A DNA stretch of 64,000 nt from positions 1 to 64,000 of the forward strand of contig JAFSAO010000014.1 of the NCBI GenBank assembly GCA_017440935.1, in the 5' to 3' direction. Position numbers and translations under genes: made by a program. Each line of letters begins with the position of its first letter. Within the stretch, counting starts at the first letter, position 1. The notes beneath the pieces are model-generated. The model was not told the origin of the DNA. It was given only the letters and a program-made list of their open reading frames with translations, and ran no database searches. Shown here piece by piece: positions 34,065-42,636 of this stretch. This DNA comes from Opitutales bacterium (GTDB lineage: Bacteria > Verrucomicrobiota > Verrucomicrobiia > Opitutales > UBA953).

Positions 34065-36344
34065 ATGGCTAATTTAGAAGACAAAGAGCCTGTTGCAGAC
34101 AATGTCACCTCGGGGCAACCGCCTGCGGGTGTGGGCTATGGCTACGGCTACAACGGGAATTACGGGAACAACTACGGGCCCGGATACGGCGAGACGCCGA
34201 GTTTCTCCGACATGATGCAAACTCGCACGCTTTCCGACTGGATTGCGATGTTCCGCGAACGCATTTGGTATTTGATTCTTTCCGTGTTTGTTGTCGTCAC
34301 GGGAACGCTTATTTACACTTACAACGTTGTGCCGGAATACACGGCGTCTGCACGTCTTCGCGTTTTGAAAAATGCCGTTCAGGCTGCGCCGGGTAGCGGA
34401 GCAAACACGACTTCTCTCGATGCGATTTCCGGGCAGGAAGATTTTCAAACGCAACTCGAAATCATGCGCTCCGGAACGATTGTGAAGCGTGTTCAATCGC
34501 GTTTGACGTCGCCGGAACTGACGGAAGTTGTTCGTCCTTATCAGGGCGGGAACGTGTTCTCCGGGCCGCTTACACCGACGGAAGTTATCGCGAAACACCG
34601 CAATGTTGTTCCGCAGAAAGCGACGTTTATCGCGTTTGTCGAATACACGCACCGCCGTCCGGAAGTTGCCGAAAAGCTCGCAAACTATTTCGCCGAAGAA
34701 ATTCAGAAATACAATTCCGAAGACCGAGCCAATCTTACGAGTCCCGTTATCGAAACGACTCGCGTCCAGATTGAGCAGATGGAGCATACGCTTGCCCAGC
34801 AGCGCGAAGAGCGCAACTTGCTGATTAAAAACGAGCGTTTGCTGACGACGGAAATGGGCACGGCGAATGCCGAACTTTCCAGCGTTATCGCCGTTCGTGA
34901 TACGGAGCGTAAAAACTACGAAGACCAACTTGCGATTCGCAACGAAATCCAAAAAACGAAAGAAGCGGGTCTTTCTCTCCTCTCCCAGCCGGCAATCACG
35001 AGCAATCAGCTCGTTGCAACCTTGCTCCCGCGCGTTGCGGACTTGCGTATTTCGATTACGGGGCTTCTCGAAAAATACGGGAAGAATCACCCGACGCTGA
35101 TCGCGCAAACGCAGCAGCTTGAACAAGCGGAAGCCGAACTCGCGGAAGCCGTGAAGAAGGCGGAAGCGGAATTCGACTCCAACTTTGTTGCGGCAAAACG
35201 CCGTTATGAATCTGCGCAAAAGCGCGCGGAAGAAAAAGAAGCTCAACTCGTGCGCCTGCGCGACGCGATCTCCCAGCTTTCCGCTCTCGACAAGAAAATT
35301 CTTCTCAACGAAGAACTGCTTCAGCGTTTGAAGTTTAATTTGGAAGACTTGAAAATGCGCGTTATCGGGTCGGTTTCGTCGATCGTCAGCATTCTCGATC
35401 CCGCAGTCGTTCCGACGCGTGCGTCCAATAAGAACTTTGTGCTGAACGCGATTTTCGGGGTTGTCGCCGGTCTCGCGATCGGTTCCGGGATTATCGTTCT
35501 TCTTTCGTTCTTCGACGATCGTATCAAGTCGACTCGCGATGTCGAAAGTTTCCTCAATATTCCGCTCTTGGGCACGATTACGCAGCTCCGCCACATAAAA
35601 TCCCCGGTGGATAAAGCGTGCATTGTTTCCAACGGAAAAGATCGCGGCGCCACGGAAGCGTTCCGCGCGGTTTATTCCGCTTTGAAAATCGGGGAACAGT
35701 CCCGCCTCGCGAAAGTTTTCCTCGTTACGTCGACGATGCCGTCAGAAGGTAAAACGTTTGTTTCGACGAACCTTGCGCAGACCTACGCCGCCCACGGCGA
35801 ACGCGTTTTGGTTCTGGATGCGGACTTGCGTTTGCCGAACGTCGGAAATTCCCTCGGCTTGACCAAGGACGAACGCGGTTTGACGCGCTATATGGAAGGT
35901 TCGATGACGTTGGACGAAGCGATTATCCGCGACGTTCGTCCGAACTTCGACGTGCTTCAGGTCGGCGCCTACTGCAAGAACCCGACGCAAATCATCAACA
36001 GCCAGAAGTTCCGCGATATGCTCGAAGAACTCAAAACGCGCTATGACCGCATCGTTGTCGACACTCCGCCGATCGGTGCCGTTTCCGACGTTTTGAATCT
36101 TCTGCCGCTTTGCGACGGTATCGTTTACACGGTTCGTTTCAACACGGTCCAGCGCACGATGATCAAAAACAACTTGCACCGTATTCAGGAATCCAAGATT
36201 CCGGTGTTTGGTGCGGTTATGAACCAGATGGTTCGCGAAACGGCGCGCTACTACGTCAGCTCCGGGCAGTATGGGATGTATTCCAAGTATTACCACTCGG
36301 CGCAGGCGAAGGAAGTCGAAGTTCAAATCGACAAAAACGCGTAA
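34065..36344 (+). CDS. Wzc-like polysaccharide co-polymerase / tyrosine autokinase
   Basis: A 759-residue inner-membrane protein. The order is a Gly/Tyr-rich N-terminus (residues 22-45), membrane helix 1 (about 70-90), a Wzz chain-length domain with a long coiled coil (about 215-420), helix 2 (about 460-485), and a cytoplasmic CpsD-type kinase. Kinase motifs: Walker A STMPSEGKTFVSTN, Walker A' VLVLDADLRLPN and Walker B IVVDTPP. The tail carries the tyrosine cluster RYYVSSGQYGMYSKYYH used for autophosphorylation. It controls polymer length and export with the Wza-like protein. A strong terminator follows directly, so no glycosyltransferase genes belong to this transcript. Confidence 0.93.
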   Translation: MANLEDKEPVADNVTSGQPPAGVGYGYGYNGNYGNNYGPGYGETPSFSDMMQTRTLSDWIAMFRERIWYLILSVFVVVTGTLIYTYNVVPEYTASARLRVLKNAVQAAPGSGANTTSLDAISGQEDFQTQLEIMRSGTIVKRVQSRLTSPELTEVVRPYQGGNVFSGPLTPTEVIAKHRNVVPQKATFIAFVEYTHRRPEVAEKLANYFAEEIQKYNSEDRANLTSPVIETTRVQIEQMEHTLAQQREERNLLIKNERLLTTEMGTANAELSSVIAVRDTERKNYEDQLAIRNEIQKTKEAGLSLLSQPAITSNQLVATLLPRVADLRISITGLLEKYGKNHPTLIAQTQQLEQAEAELAEAVKKAEAEFDSNFVAAKRRYESAQKRAEEKEAQLVRLRDAISQLSALDKKILLNEELLQRLKFNLEDLKMRVIGSVSSIVSILDPAVVPTRASNKNFVLNAIFGVVAGLAIGSGIIVLLSFFDDRIKSTRDVESFLNIPLLGTITQLRHIKSPVDKACIVSNGKDRGATEAFRAVYSALKIGEQSRLAKVFLVTSTMPSEGKTFVSTNLAQTYAAHGERVLVLDADLRLPNVGNSLGLTKDERGLTRYMEGSMTLDEAIIRDVRPNFDVLQVGAYCKNPTQIINSQKFRDMLEELKTRYDRIVVDTPPIGAVSDVLNLLPLCDGIVYTVRFNTVQRTMIKNNLHRIQESKIPVFGAVMNQMVRETARYYVSSGQYGMYSKYYHSAQAKEVEVQIDKNA

Positions 36345-36363
36345 TTCGTATTCGCTTTCCCGA

Positions 36364-36409
36364 AATCGGCGGGAACGGAGGTTTCTTTCCGTTCCCGCCG
36401 ATTTTTTTT
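36364..36409 (+). terminator. Intrinsic terminator made of an inverted CGGGAAC pair
   Basis: A 16-bp perfect stem, AATCGGCGGGAACGGA (36364-36379) with its complement at 36388-36403, has an 8-nt loop and is followed by a run of eight T (36402-36409). It ends the polysaccharide export unit, and it sits just 10 nt before the ATG of the transglutaminase-like gene, which therefore needs readthrough or its own start. Confidence 0.9.
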
Positions 36410-36418
36410 CTGATAAAA

Positions 36419-37417
36419 ATGAAGATGCTTTCCCTAAAAAATATTTTTCAATTCCTTGTCGGCGTGATGGTGTGTGTGTTTGTGTGCGTCGGCTGTTCCG
36501 ATGAGAATCGCAATCTCGAATTGGCAAAAGAAGCTCGCGCGCAAGCGCCGTGGACGATGCCCGACGATATTTTTGAAAATTATGTCGTTCCCGTGACTTC
36601 CGTTGAGGAAGCGCAAGATGATTGGCGACCGCTTTTTCGCAAAAAATTTTTGCCGGTGGTCAAAGATTGTAAAACGCCGACCGCCGCTGCCGAAGCTCTG
36701 AATCTCAAAATGTGGGATATGCTCGGCGTGCGCTACAGCCCGCAGCGCGATAAGCCGGATCAATCGCCGTTTCATTCGATGCGCATCGGAAAGGCTTCAT
36801 GCACGGGACTTTCGATTTTGCTGATTGATGCGTGCCGCGCGGTCGGCGTGCCTGCGCGTTTCGTCGGCTGTCGGTGGAAAAATAAGCCGGGAAATCATTC
36901 GTGGGTGGAAATTTGGGAAAACGGAGAATGGTTCCATCTCGGAGCCGGCGATTGTGTCCGCGTCAATGATGCGTGGTTCAATGCCGACACCGCGCACGCG
37001 GATCCGGAAGATCCGCAGTATGCAATTTACGCGGCTTGCGCAAAACCGACCGGACTGACATTTCCCGTGGCGTGGAGAAAAGACGGCATTTCAAAAATTC
37101 CCGCACTCAACGTTACGGCTCGCTACCTCAAACTTGCCCGACCGATTCCGGACGGCTGTTCCCGCGTTTCGTTGAATCTGCGTTCCCGCGCAGGAGAGCG
37201 CCTCGCTCGCGAAATTATTGTCTGCGATGCGGTGAACGGAAAAGAACTTGCTCGCGGGAACACGCACGACAACCGCTTCGACCTCAATGACCACTTAAAT
37301 TTTGTGTTCCCGCAGGGCGCTCGTTTGAGTGTCGCACTTGCGGAAAATCCTGCCGTGCCGATTGCGGAAATTATCGTTCCCGCCTCGGAAAAGGTTTTTG
37401 AAATAGCAATTCCGTAA
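36419..37417 (+). CDS. Transglutaminase-like lipoprotein
   Basis: 332 residues from the ATG at 36419. The signal MKMLSLKNIFQFLVGVMVCV leads to a lipobox-like VGC (Cys24). The transglutaminase core shows KASCTGLSILLIDACRAVG with the nucleophilic cysteine, then ARFVGCRW, and GNHSWVEIWENGEWFHL with the catalytic histidine. The C-terminal 120 residues form a beta-rich domain. It may act as a papain-fold peptidase on the envelope; the substrate is unknown. A longer reading frame from 36110 overlaps the kinase gene and the terminator and is rejected. Confidence 0.85.
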   Translation: MKMLSLKNIFQFLVGVMVCVFVCVGCSDENRNLELAKEARAQAPWTMPDDIFENYVVPVTSVEEAQDDWRPLFRKKFLPVVKDCKTPTAAAEALNLKMWDMLGVRYSPQRDKPDQSPFHSMRIGKASCTGLSILLIDACRAVGVPARFVGCRWKNKPGNHSWVEIWENGEWFHLGAGDCVRVNDAWFNADTAHADPEDPQYAIYAACAKPTGLTFPVAWRKDGISKIPALNVTARYLKLARPIPDGCSRVSLNLRSRAGERLAREIIVCDAVNGKELARGNTHDNRFDLNDHLNFVFPQGARLSVALAENPAVPIAEIIVPASEKVFEIAIP

Positions 37418-37636
37418 TCCGGATTCGGTCGGGATTCGGCTTTTGCCGCCTTTTATCCCTTGGTGTCTGCTTTTTCTCTTGCGACGCCACCGAAAAAAGG
37501 GTTTCATCACTTCTCCTTTTACGCGAAAGACGACCTGCCGGAACGTTTTTTCGCTTTTTATCATAAAAAATAAACAAATCCATTATCCAATGTCTCCCGC
37601 GGTCCGGCGGCGACGAGATACGGAGCCTAAAATATC

Positions 37637-38506
37637 ATGAACATCACTGTTAAAGATCTCCTCGACGCCGGCGTCCACTTCGGTCACCAAACCCGCCGCT
37701 GGAACCCGAAATCCCGCGAATACGTCTTCAAACATCAGAACGGGATTTCCATCATCGACCTCGAAAAAACGTTTGAATGCCTCGAAAAGGCAACGAAGTT
37801 TATCGAAGATACGGTCGCTTCCGGCAAGGACGTGCTCTTCGTCGCAACGAAGCGTCAGGCGCAGGAACTTATGCGTGATGCCGCTAAGGCGTGCAATATG
37901 CCGTATGCGGTCAATCGCTGGATGGGCGGCTGCCTCACGAACTTTGAAACTGTCAAAGGTTCTCTCGAAAAGTATCGCAAATATCTCCGCATGGAAGCGG
38001 ACGGCTCGCTCGACAAAATGCACAAGAAAGAAGCAGCTGTCATCAAGCGCCAAATGACGCGCATGGCTCGCGGCTTTGAAGGTTTGCTCGACTTTTACAA
38101 ACTCCCGGGTGCCGTTTTCGTGGTCGATATTCTCAACGAAGAAATCGCCGTTAACGAAGCGAAACGCCTCAACATTCCGTGCGTCGGTCTCGTCGACACG
38201 AACTCCGACCCGACGCAGGTTGCGTTCCCGATTCCGGGCAATGACGACGCCGTTAAGTCCGTTCGCCTCATCGTTTCCGTCATTTCCGACGCGATTCAGG
38301 CCGGTCTCGCACGCCGCGAAGCGGAAGCCTCCGCACGCCGTGCTGCCGTTCCCGCCGCGAAACAGGAAATCGGCAACGCTTCCGTCGAACCGGAAGTGAC
38401 GATTTCTCCGGACTTGCTCAAGGACAGCCAGCTCGCCGACGCCAAGAAACCGGCTCGTCGCACCGGCGTTCGCAAGCCGCGCGCGCCCAAAGCGAAAGCT
38501 GAATAA
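37637..38506 (+). CDS. rpsB: 30S ribosomal protein S2
   Basis: 289 residues: starts [25 protein letters not shown], with [28 protein letters not shown] and the GLVDTNSDP signature. The C-terminal extension of about 55 residues is Ala/Lys/Pro-rich and longer than in E. coli. A Shine-Dalgarno-like GGAG lies 11 nt before the ATG. The 219-nt gap upstream (37418-37636) holds no gene; it should contain the rpsB promoter, and I see no clear regulatory fold. The tsf gene follows, the universal order. Confidence 0.98.
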   Translation: MNITVKDLLDAGVHFGHQTRRWNPKSREYVFKHQNGISIIDLEKTFECLEKATKFIEDTVASGKDVLFVATKRQAQELMRDAAKACNMPYAVNRWMGGCLTNFETVKGSLEKYRKYLRMEADGSLDKMHKKEAAVIKRQMTRMARGFEGLLDFYKLPGAVFVVDILNEEIAVNEAKRLNIPCVGLVDTNSDPTQVAFPIPGNDDAVKSVRLIVSVISDAIQAGLARREAEASARRAAVPAAKQEIGNASVEPEVTISPDLLKDSQLADAKKPARRTGVRKPRAPKAKAE

Positions 38507-38547
38507 GTTTCGTTGAAAAATTAAACAATCAGAAAGCACTTAAAATT

Positions 38548-39144
38548 ATGGCAGCTATTACTGCACAAATCGTTAACGAACTCCGTTCCCGCACGGGAGC
38601 AGGGCTCATGGACTGCAAAAAAGCGCTCGTCGAAACCGACGGTGATATGGACGCCGCCGCAGAAATCCTTCGCAAGAAGGGCGCCGCGACGCGTGACAAA
38701 AAAGCCGGTCGCTCCGCTTCCCAAGGCACGGTCGCTTCCTACATTCACATGGGCGGGCGCATCGGCGTTCTCGTCGAAGTGAACTGCGAATCCGACTTCG
38801 TCGCCAAGAACGAACTCTTCCAGAACTTCGCCCGCGACATCGCGATGCACATCGCCGCTGCCGCACCGCGCTTCATCACGCGTGAAGAAGTTCCCGCGGA
38901 AGAAATCGCCAAGGAAACGGAAATCGTTAAGGCTCAGTGCGAAGGCAAACCCGCGATGGCGATTGAAAAAATCGTCGCCGGTAAGCTCGACAAGTATTAC
39001 AGCGAAATCTGCTTGCTCGACCAGCCCTACGTTAAGGACTCCACGGGCAAGACGACGGTTAACGATCTCATTACCGAGCAGATCACGAAGACCGGCGAAA
39101 ATATCAAGATTTCCCGCTTCTCCCGCTTCCAGATCGGCGGCTAA
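38548..39144 (+). CDS. tsf: Translation elongation factor Ts, short form
   Basis: 198 residues. It recycles EF-Tu by GDP release. [17 protein letters not shown] and [19 protein letters not shown] are the two family signatures, both intact. The protein is about 200 residues, like the short EF-Ts of Thermus, because most of the second core repeat is absent. A terminator follows 40 nt after the stop. Confidence 0.97.
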   Translation: MAAITAQIVNELRSRTGAGLMDCKKALVETDGDMDAAAEILRKKGAATRDKKAGRSASQGTVASYIHMGGRIGVLVEVNCESDFVAKNELFQNFARDIAMHIAAAAPRFITREEVPAEEIAKETEIVKAQCEGKPAMAIEKIVAGKLDKYYSEICLLDQPYVKDSTGKTTVNDLITEQITKTGENIKISRFSRFQIGG

Positions 39145-39184
39145 GAGAGAAGAAAGCTTAAAGGGTAATCTTAGAGCTTAAAGA

Positions 39185-39233
39185 AGCGTTCCCGCGCGGC
39201 GAAAGCCGTTTTTATGCGGGAACGCTTTTTTTT
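39185..39233 (+). terminator. Intrinsic terminator made of an inverted CGGGAAC pair
   Basis: AGCGTTCCCGC (39185-39195) pairs with GCGGGAACGCT (39216-39226). An inner CGGC-GAAA-GCCG hairpin occupies the loop, and a run of eight T ends at 39233. It closes rpsB-tsf. Confidence 0.9.
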
Positions 39234-39266
39234 GTTTATCCACAAATTCCACGAATTTTGTCATGG

Positions 39267-39294
39267 AGGACAGGCGTTTCGCCTGTCCTTTTTT
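39267..39294 (+). terminator. GACAGGCG palindrome with T tract
   Basis: AGGACAGGC (39267-39275) pairs with GCCTGTCCT (39281-39289) across a 5-nt loop and is followed by six T. The same palindrome, less perfect, occurs at about 23992-24013. It may be a back-up terminator or simply a mobile palindrome. Confidence 0.55.
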
Positions 39295-39526
39295 CTTTTG
39301 TCCTTACAGGACGAATTTTATTTGTCCGTTGCCCCGGGTCAGATAAAGAAATACTGCACGCGGTAAGTGTGCCACACACTCCATAAATCTCTCACGGCGC
39401 CACCAAGCCACAGAGTTTTTACTTTGCAGGAAATTCAAAAGCCTCGGAGATGCGTCATTTCCGTAACCCCATGCGAGGCGAGCAACGCGAGCGGAGCTTG
39501 GGGAGTTCGGACAAAACAAAGCCGCG

Positions 39527-39620
39527 CCGCGGGAACGACACATTTACTCCCCGACGCGCTCGCGGCGCAATGGAACGGGCTCGCTTTCACTCTCCAATCC
39601 CGAATCGCGAATTCCGAATA
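39527..39620. repeat. Dispersed intergenic repeat, copy B
   Basis: It aligns over about 94 bases with 23880-23972: the same CCGCGGGAACGAC start, the same CTCGC.GCG.AATGG.ACGGGCTCGCT middle, and a GAATCGCGAATTCCGAA end. Substitutions are scattered in a non-coding pattern. Confidence 0.75.
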
Positions 39621-39803
39621 AAAATTCCGTGTTTTTTGTGTGTTCCGTGGTTCAAAACACTTCTCGTGTTCCGTGGAAGCGACAAGAGTGTCGCTTCTCC
39701 TAGCGCTTTGCGTTGAAAAATAATTTCGTGCGTTCCCGCGGAGGAGGGCGAATCTTCTTTTTTCTTTCGCTTGCGGGCAGAAAGGTTTACAGTTAAGCCA
39801 CTT

Positions 39804-40355
39804 ATGGTTGATACTTTGTTCTACCTTTTTGCTACACTGACTTTGGTAAGCGCCTTGCTTGTGGTGGTGAACCGCAAGCCCGTGAACAGCGTGGTTGCGA
39901 TGATTGTTACGATTGTCGGTGTGGCGGCAAACTTGTTTCTGTTAGATGCGCCGTTTTTGGCGACTCTGCTGATTATGGTTTATGCCGGAGCGGTGATTGT
40001 GCTGTTCCTTTTCGTCATTATGTTGATGGATCCGGACGTTCCCGCGTTGAAGCGCGGATGGTTCGGGACGGCGCTCCTCGGCGTAGTATTTTTCGCACTT
40101 TGCGCAGCAGGAACGGTTTGGTTGTTCGGTTTTTCCGGAGCGGTTCCCGTGATTGCGGCTCCGACGGAAAATATGCCTGCGGCGCTTGCTTACTCGAATG
40201 ATGCGACGGCGTTCGGCTGGCCGTTGTTTACGAAGTATGTCGTTTTGGTCGAAGCCTCCGCGCTTTTGTTGCTTGCGGCGATGGTCGCCGTGTTTATGTT
40301 GCATTCGCGTCGTCGCGGGAACGAAGAATCCTGCGGTTGCTGCTGCAAAAAGTAA
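39804..40355 (+). CDS. nuoJ: NADH-quinone oxidoreductase subunit J
   Basis: 183 residues from the ATG at 39804 (an in-frame ATG 11 codons earlier gives a polar MRAERF leader and is less likely). Five membrane helices; FLATLLIMVYAGAVIVLFLFVIML carries the Nuo-J pi-bulge helix with the conserved YAGA. It is part of the membrane arm of complex I. The C-terminus ends in an unusual cysteine-rich tail, SCGCCCKK, after a basic RRRGN stretch. It is the first gene of the nuoJKLMN set. Confidence 0.93.
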   Translation: MVDTLFYLFATLTLVSALLVVVNRKPVNSVVAMIVTIVGVAANLFLLDAPFLATLLIMVYAGAVIVLFLFVIMLMDPDVPALKRGWFGTALLGVVFFALCAAGTVWLFGFSGAVPVIAAPTENMPAALAYSNDATAFGWPLFTKYVVLVEASALLLLAAMVAVFMLHSRRRGNEESCGCCCKK

Positions 40356-40379
40356 GTAAATTTTTTAGGGGAAAAAGCC

Positions 40380-40679
40380 ATGACTTTATCTCATTTTCTT
40401 GTTCTTGCCGGTTTGCTGTTCGGTATTGGGCTGACGGGTGCGGTGGTGCGCCGTAGTGTGCTCGTTGTTTATATGTCTTTGGAAATGATGCTGACGGCGT
40501 CGATGCTTGCGTTGGTCGCGTTTTCCAAATACTGCAACCTGATGGACGGAGCGGTGTTTTGCTTCTTCATCATTACGATTGCGGCGGCGGAAGTCGCTGT
40601 CGGCTTGGCGCTGATCGTTTCTCTTTTCCGTAAGCGTAAAACGGTGGATTTGGACGATTTGCAATCTCTGAAAAACTGA
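40380..40679 (+). CDS. nuoK: NADH-quinone oxidoreductase subunit K
   Basis: 99 residues, three membrane helices, with the conserved glutamate of helix 2 in YMSLEMMLTASMLALV and a second acidic residue in AAAEVAVGLALIVSLF. Proton-channel subunit. A good Shine-Dalgarno AGGGGAAA lies 8-12 nt before the ATG, one of the few clear ones in the window. Confidence 0.95.
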   Translation: MTLSHFLVLAGLLFGIGLTGAVVRRSVLVVYMSLEMMLTASMLALVAFSKYCNLMDGAVFCFFIITIAAAEVAVGLALIVSLFRKRKTVDLDDLQSLKN

Positions 40680-40692
40680 AATTTCTTTCGAC

Positions 40693-42612
40693 ATGGATAA
40701 CGAAACCTTGCTTCGCGTGATTTTGTTGACGCCGCTTGTGGCGGCTGTCGTTTCCGCGTTTTTCTTTCGTCGTTCCCGCGTGGTCGCTCCCGCGATTTCG
40801 GTGACGGCGGCGGGCGTGATTCTTTTTGCTTCGCTGGCGCTTTTGCTCGGGCTCGATCCCGCGAATCCGACGGCGAGTGCGACGCTTCCGGGATTTGCTC
40901 TCGGCGGTTTTACCGAGCTTGAAACCATTGGGCTTTCCGTGGATAAAAACGGGGCGGCGATGCTTTTCGTCGTAACGTTTGTCGCGTTTTGGATTCACGT
41001 TTTCTCCGTCGGATACATGGATGACGACAAGGCGCGCGGACGTTTCTTTGCAGGACTGAGCGTGTTTATGTTCTCGATTCTCGGGATCATTCTCGCGAAC
41101 AACCTTTTCATGACGTTCATTTTCTGGGAACTCGTCGGATTCAGTTCCTATATGCTGATTGCGCATTACTGGGACACGGACTATGCGGCGATGGCATCGA
41201 AGAAGGCATTTATCGCGAACCGCGTTGGCGACCTCGGTTTCCTCGTCGGAATTATCCTTTGCTACGCGCAATACGGGACGACAAATTTCGCGGAATTGGA
41301 AGTGCTGATTAAGAGCGGCGAAATGACGTTTACGTCAATCGGGCTTTTGCTGATGTGCGGCTTCCTCGGAAAATCCGCTCAGTTCCCGTTGCACGTTTGG
41401 CTGACGGACGCGATGGCGGGGCCGACGCCGGTTTCCGCGCTCATTCACGCGGCGACGATGGTCGCGGCGGGCGTGTTTTTCATGGTGCGTATTTTCTTCC
41501 TGCTCACGCCGGACGTGCTGACGACGATGCTCTGGCTTTGCGCAGGTATGGCGGCGCTCGGCGGGCTTTGCGCTCTCGGGCAGACGGATATTAAAAAATC
41601 CCTTGCGTATTCGACGCTTTCTCACCTCGGTTTTATGGGCGCGGCGATCGGTCTCGGTTTGCCGGAAATCGCCTTGTTGCACATGGCGATGCACGCGTTC
41701 TTTAAGGCGACGCTGTTCCTTTGCTCCGGTTCCATCATTCACGCCTGCCACCACGAGCAGGATATGACGAAGATGGGCGGTTTGCTGAAAAAAATGCCGA
41801 TTACGGCGGCGGCGTTTGTTGTTGCCGGGCTTTCGATTTGCGCGTTCCCGTGGATGGCGGGCTGGTATTCCAAGGACATGATTTTGTCCGGCGCGTATTT
41901 GGCGGGGAACATTCCCGCATTTGTCGCACTCGTGATTGCGGCGATCGGAACGACGCTTTACACCGGGCGTATGTTTGCAATGGTTTTCCTCGGAAAAGCT
42001 CACGGGCACGGCGCGGAACACGCGAAGGAATCTTCGGCGTGGATGACGCTTCCGCTCATCGTTTTGGGCGTGATTTTCTCGCTTGGCGCAGGCTGGTTTC
42101 TCGCGGGAACAAACGGCATTTCCTGGCTCGGCGGAAAAATGAATGCGCTGTTCCCGACGGTTGCGACGGAAGCGTTTGCTCACGGTTATCACGATTTGCA
42201 TGACAAACTTGCAGCAGCGGGCTTGGTGGCGCCGATGTTTATTCTCGGCGTGGTGATTCTGGTCGTCGGTCTCGGACTCGCGGTGGTTTTCTACCGGACG
42301 GCAACGGGAGAAGACAAGTTGCGCGAACATTCGCCGACGCTCTACAAGGCGCTCGAATATCGCTACATGGACACGCTTTATGCGTGGTACATTGAAAAAG
42401 TCCAGCAACGTTTTGCGATGTTGGTGGCGATGCTTGATACGGCGTTGGTCAATATGTTGGCAATGCGCGGTGTGGTCGCGGGCGTTCCCGCGATTCTCGG
42501 CTCGGTTTCCCGCCGCTTCATCCAAAACGGGAACGGAAGTGTTACCGTGTTCTGGATCGCGTTCGGCGCGTTGGCGGTTGCCGCCGCTTTGGTTTCCGGA
42601 GTGCTTTCGTAA
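40693..42612 (+). CDS. nuoL: NADH-quinone oxidoreductase subunit L
   Basis: 639 residues, an antiporter-like proton-pumping subunit with about 16 membrane helices. NNLFMTFIFWELVGFSSYML carries the essential glutamate, LGKSAQFPLHVWLTDAMAGP the conserved lysine and channel loop, and STLSHLGFMGAAIGLG the second half channel. A C-terminal lateral helix is expected over the last 100 residues. The gene starts 13 nt after nuoK. Confidence 0.97.
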   Translation: MDNETLLRVILLTPLVAAVVSAFFFRRSRVVAPAISVTAAGVILFASLALLLGLDPANPTASATLPGFALGGFTELETIGLSVDKNGAAMLFVVTFVAFWIHVFSVGYMDDDKARGRFFAGLSVFMFSILGIILANNLFMTFIFWELVGFSSYMLIAHYWDTDYAAMASKKAFIANRVGDLGFLVGIILCYAQYGTTNFAELEVLIKSGEMTFTSIGLLLMCGFLGKSAQFPLHVWLTDAMAGPTPVSALIHAATMVAAGVFFMVRIFFLLTPDVLTTMLWLCAGMAALGGLCALGQTDIKKSLAYSTLSHLGFMGAAIGLGLPEIALLHMAMHAFFKATLFLCSGSIIHACHHEQDMTKMGGLLKKMPITAAAFVVAGLSICAFPWMAGWYSKDMILSGAYLAGNIPAFVALVIAAIGTTLYTGRMFAMVFLGKAHGHGAEHAKESSAWMTLPLIVLGVIFSLGAGWFLAGTNGISWLGGKMNALFPTVATEAFAHGYHDLHDKLAAAGLVAPMFILGVVILVVGLGLAVVFYRTATGEDKLREHSPTLYKALEYRYMDTLYAWYIEKVQQRFAMLVAMLDTALVNMLAMRGVVAGVPAILGSVSRRFIQNGNGSVTVFWIAFGALAVAAALVSGVLS

Positions 42613-42636
42613 AATTTTTACAGGAAGGTTTTCAAG

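Larger units (their letters stand above)
39234..39803. other. Intergenic region between tsf and nuoJ, composed of repeat fragments
   Basis: About 570 bases without a gene. They hold the GACAGGCG palindrome (39267-39289), a CTCACGGCGCCACC-type run (39391-39413), repeat copy B (39527-39620), two direct copies of GTGTTCCGTGG (about 39639 and 39669), and the palindrome GAAGCGACA-...-TGTCGCTTC (39677-39698). The nuo promoter is probably in the last 100 bases, but I cannot point to it. Short open frames here share only repeat-encoded peptides. Confidence 0.65.

Noticed and set aside
36110-36418. N-terminal extension of the transglutaminase-like gene
   Set aside because: It would overlap the kinase gene by 235 bases and run through a strong terminator; the ATG at 36419 gives a proper lipoprotein signal.
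39367-39716. Two overlapping short open frames between tsf and nuoJ
   Set aside because: The only shared peptide comes from repeat copy B; no start signal or conservation is visible.
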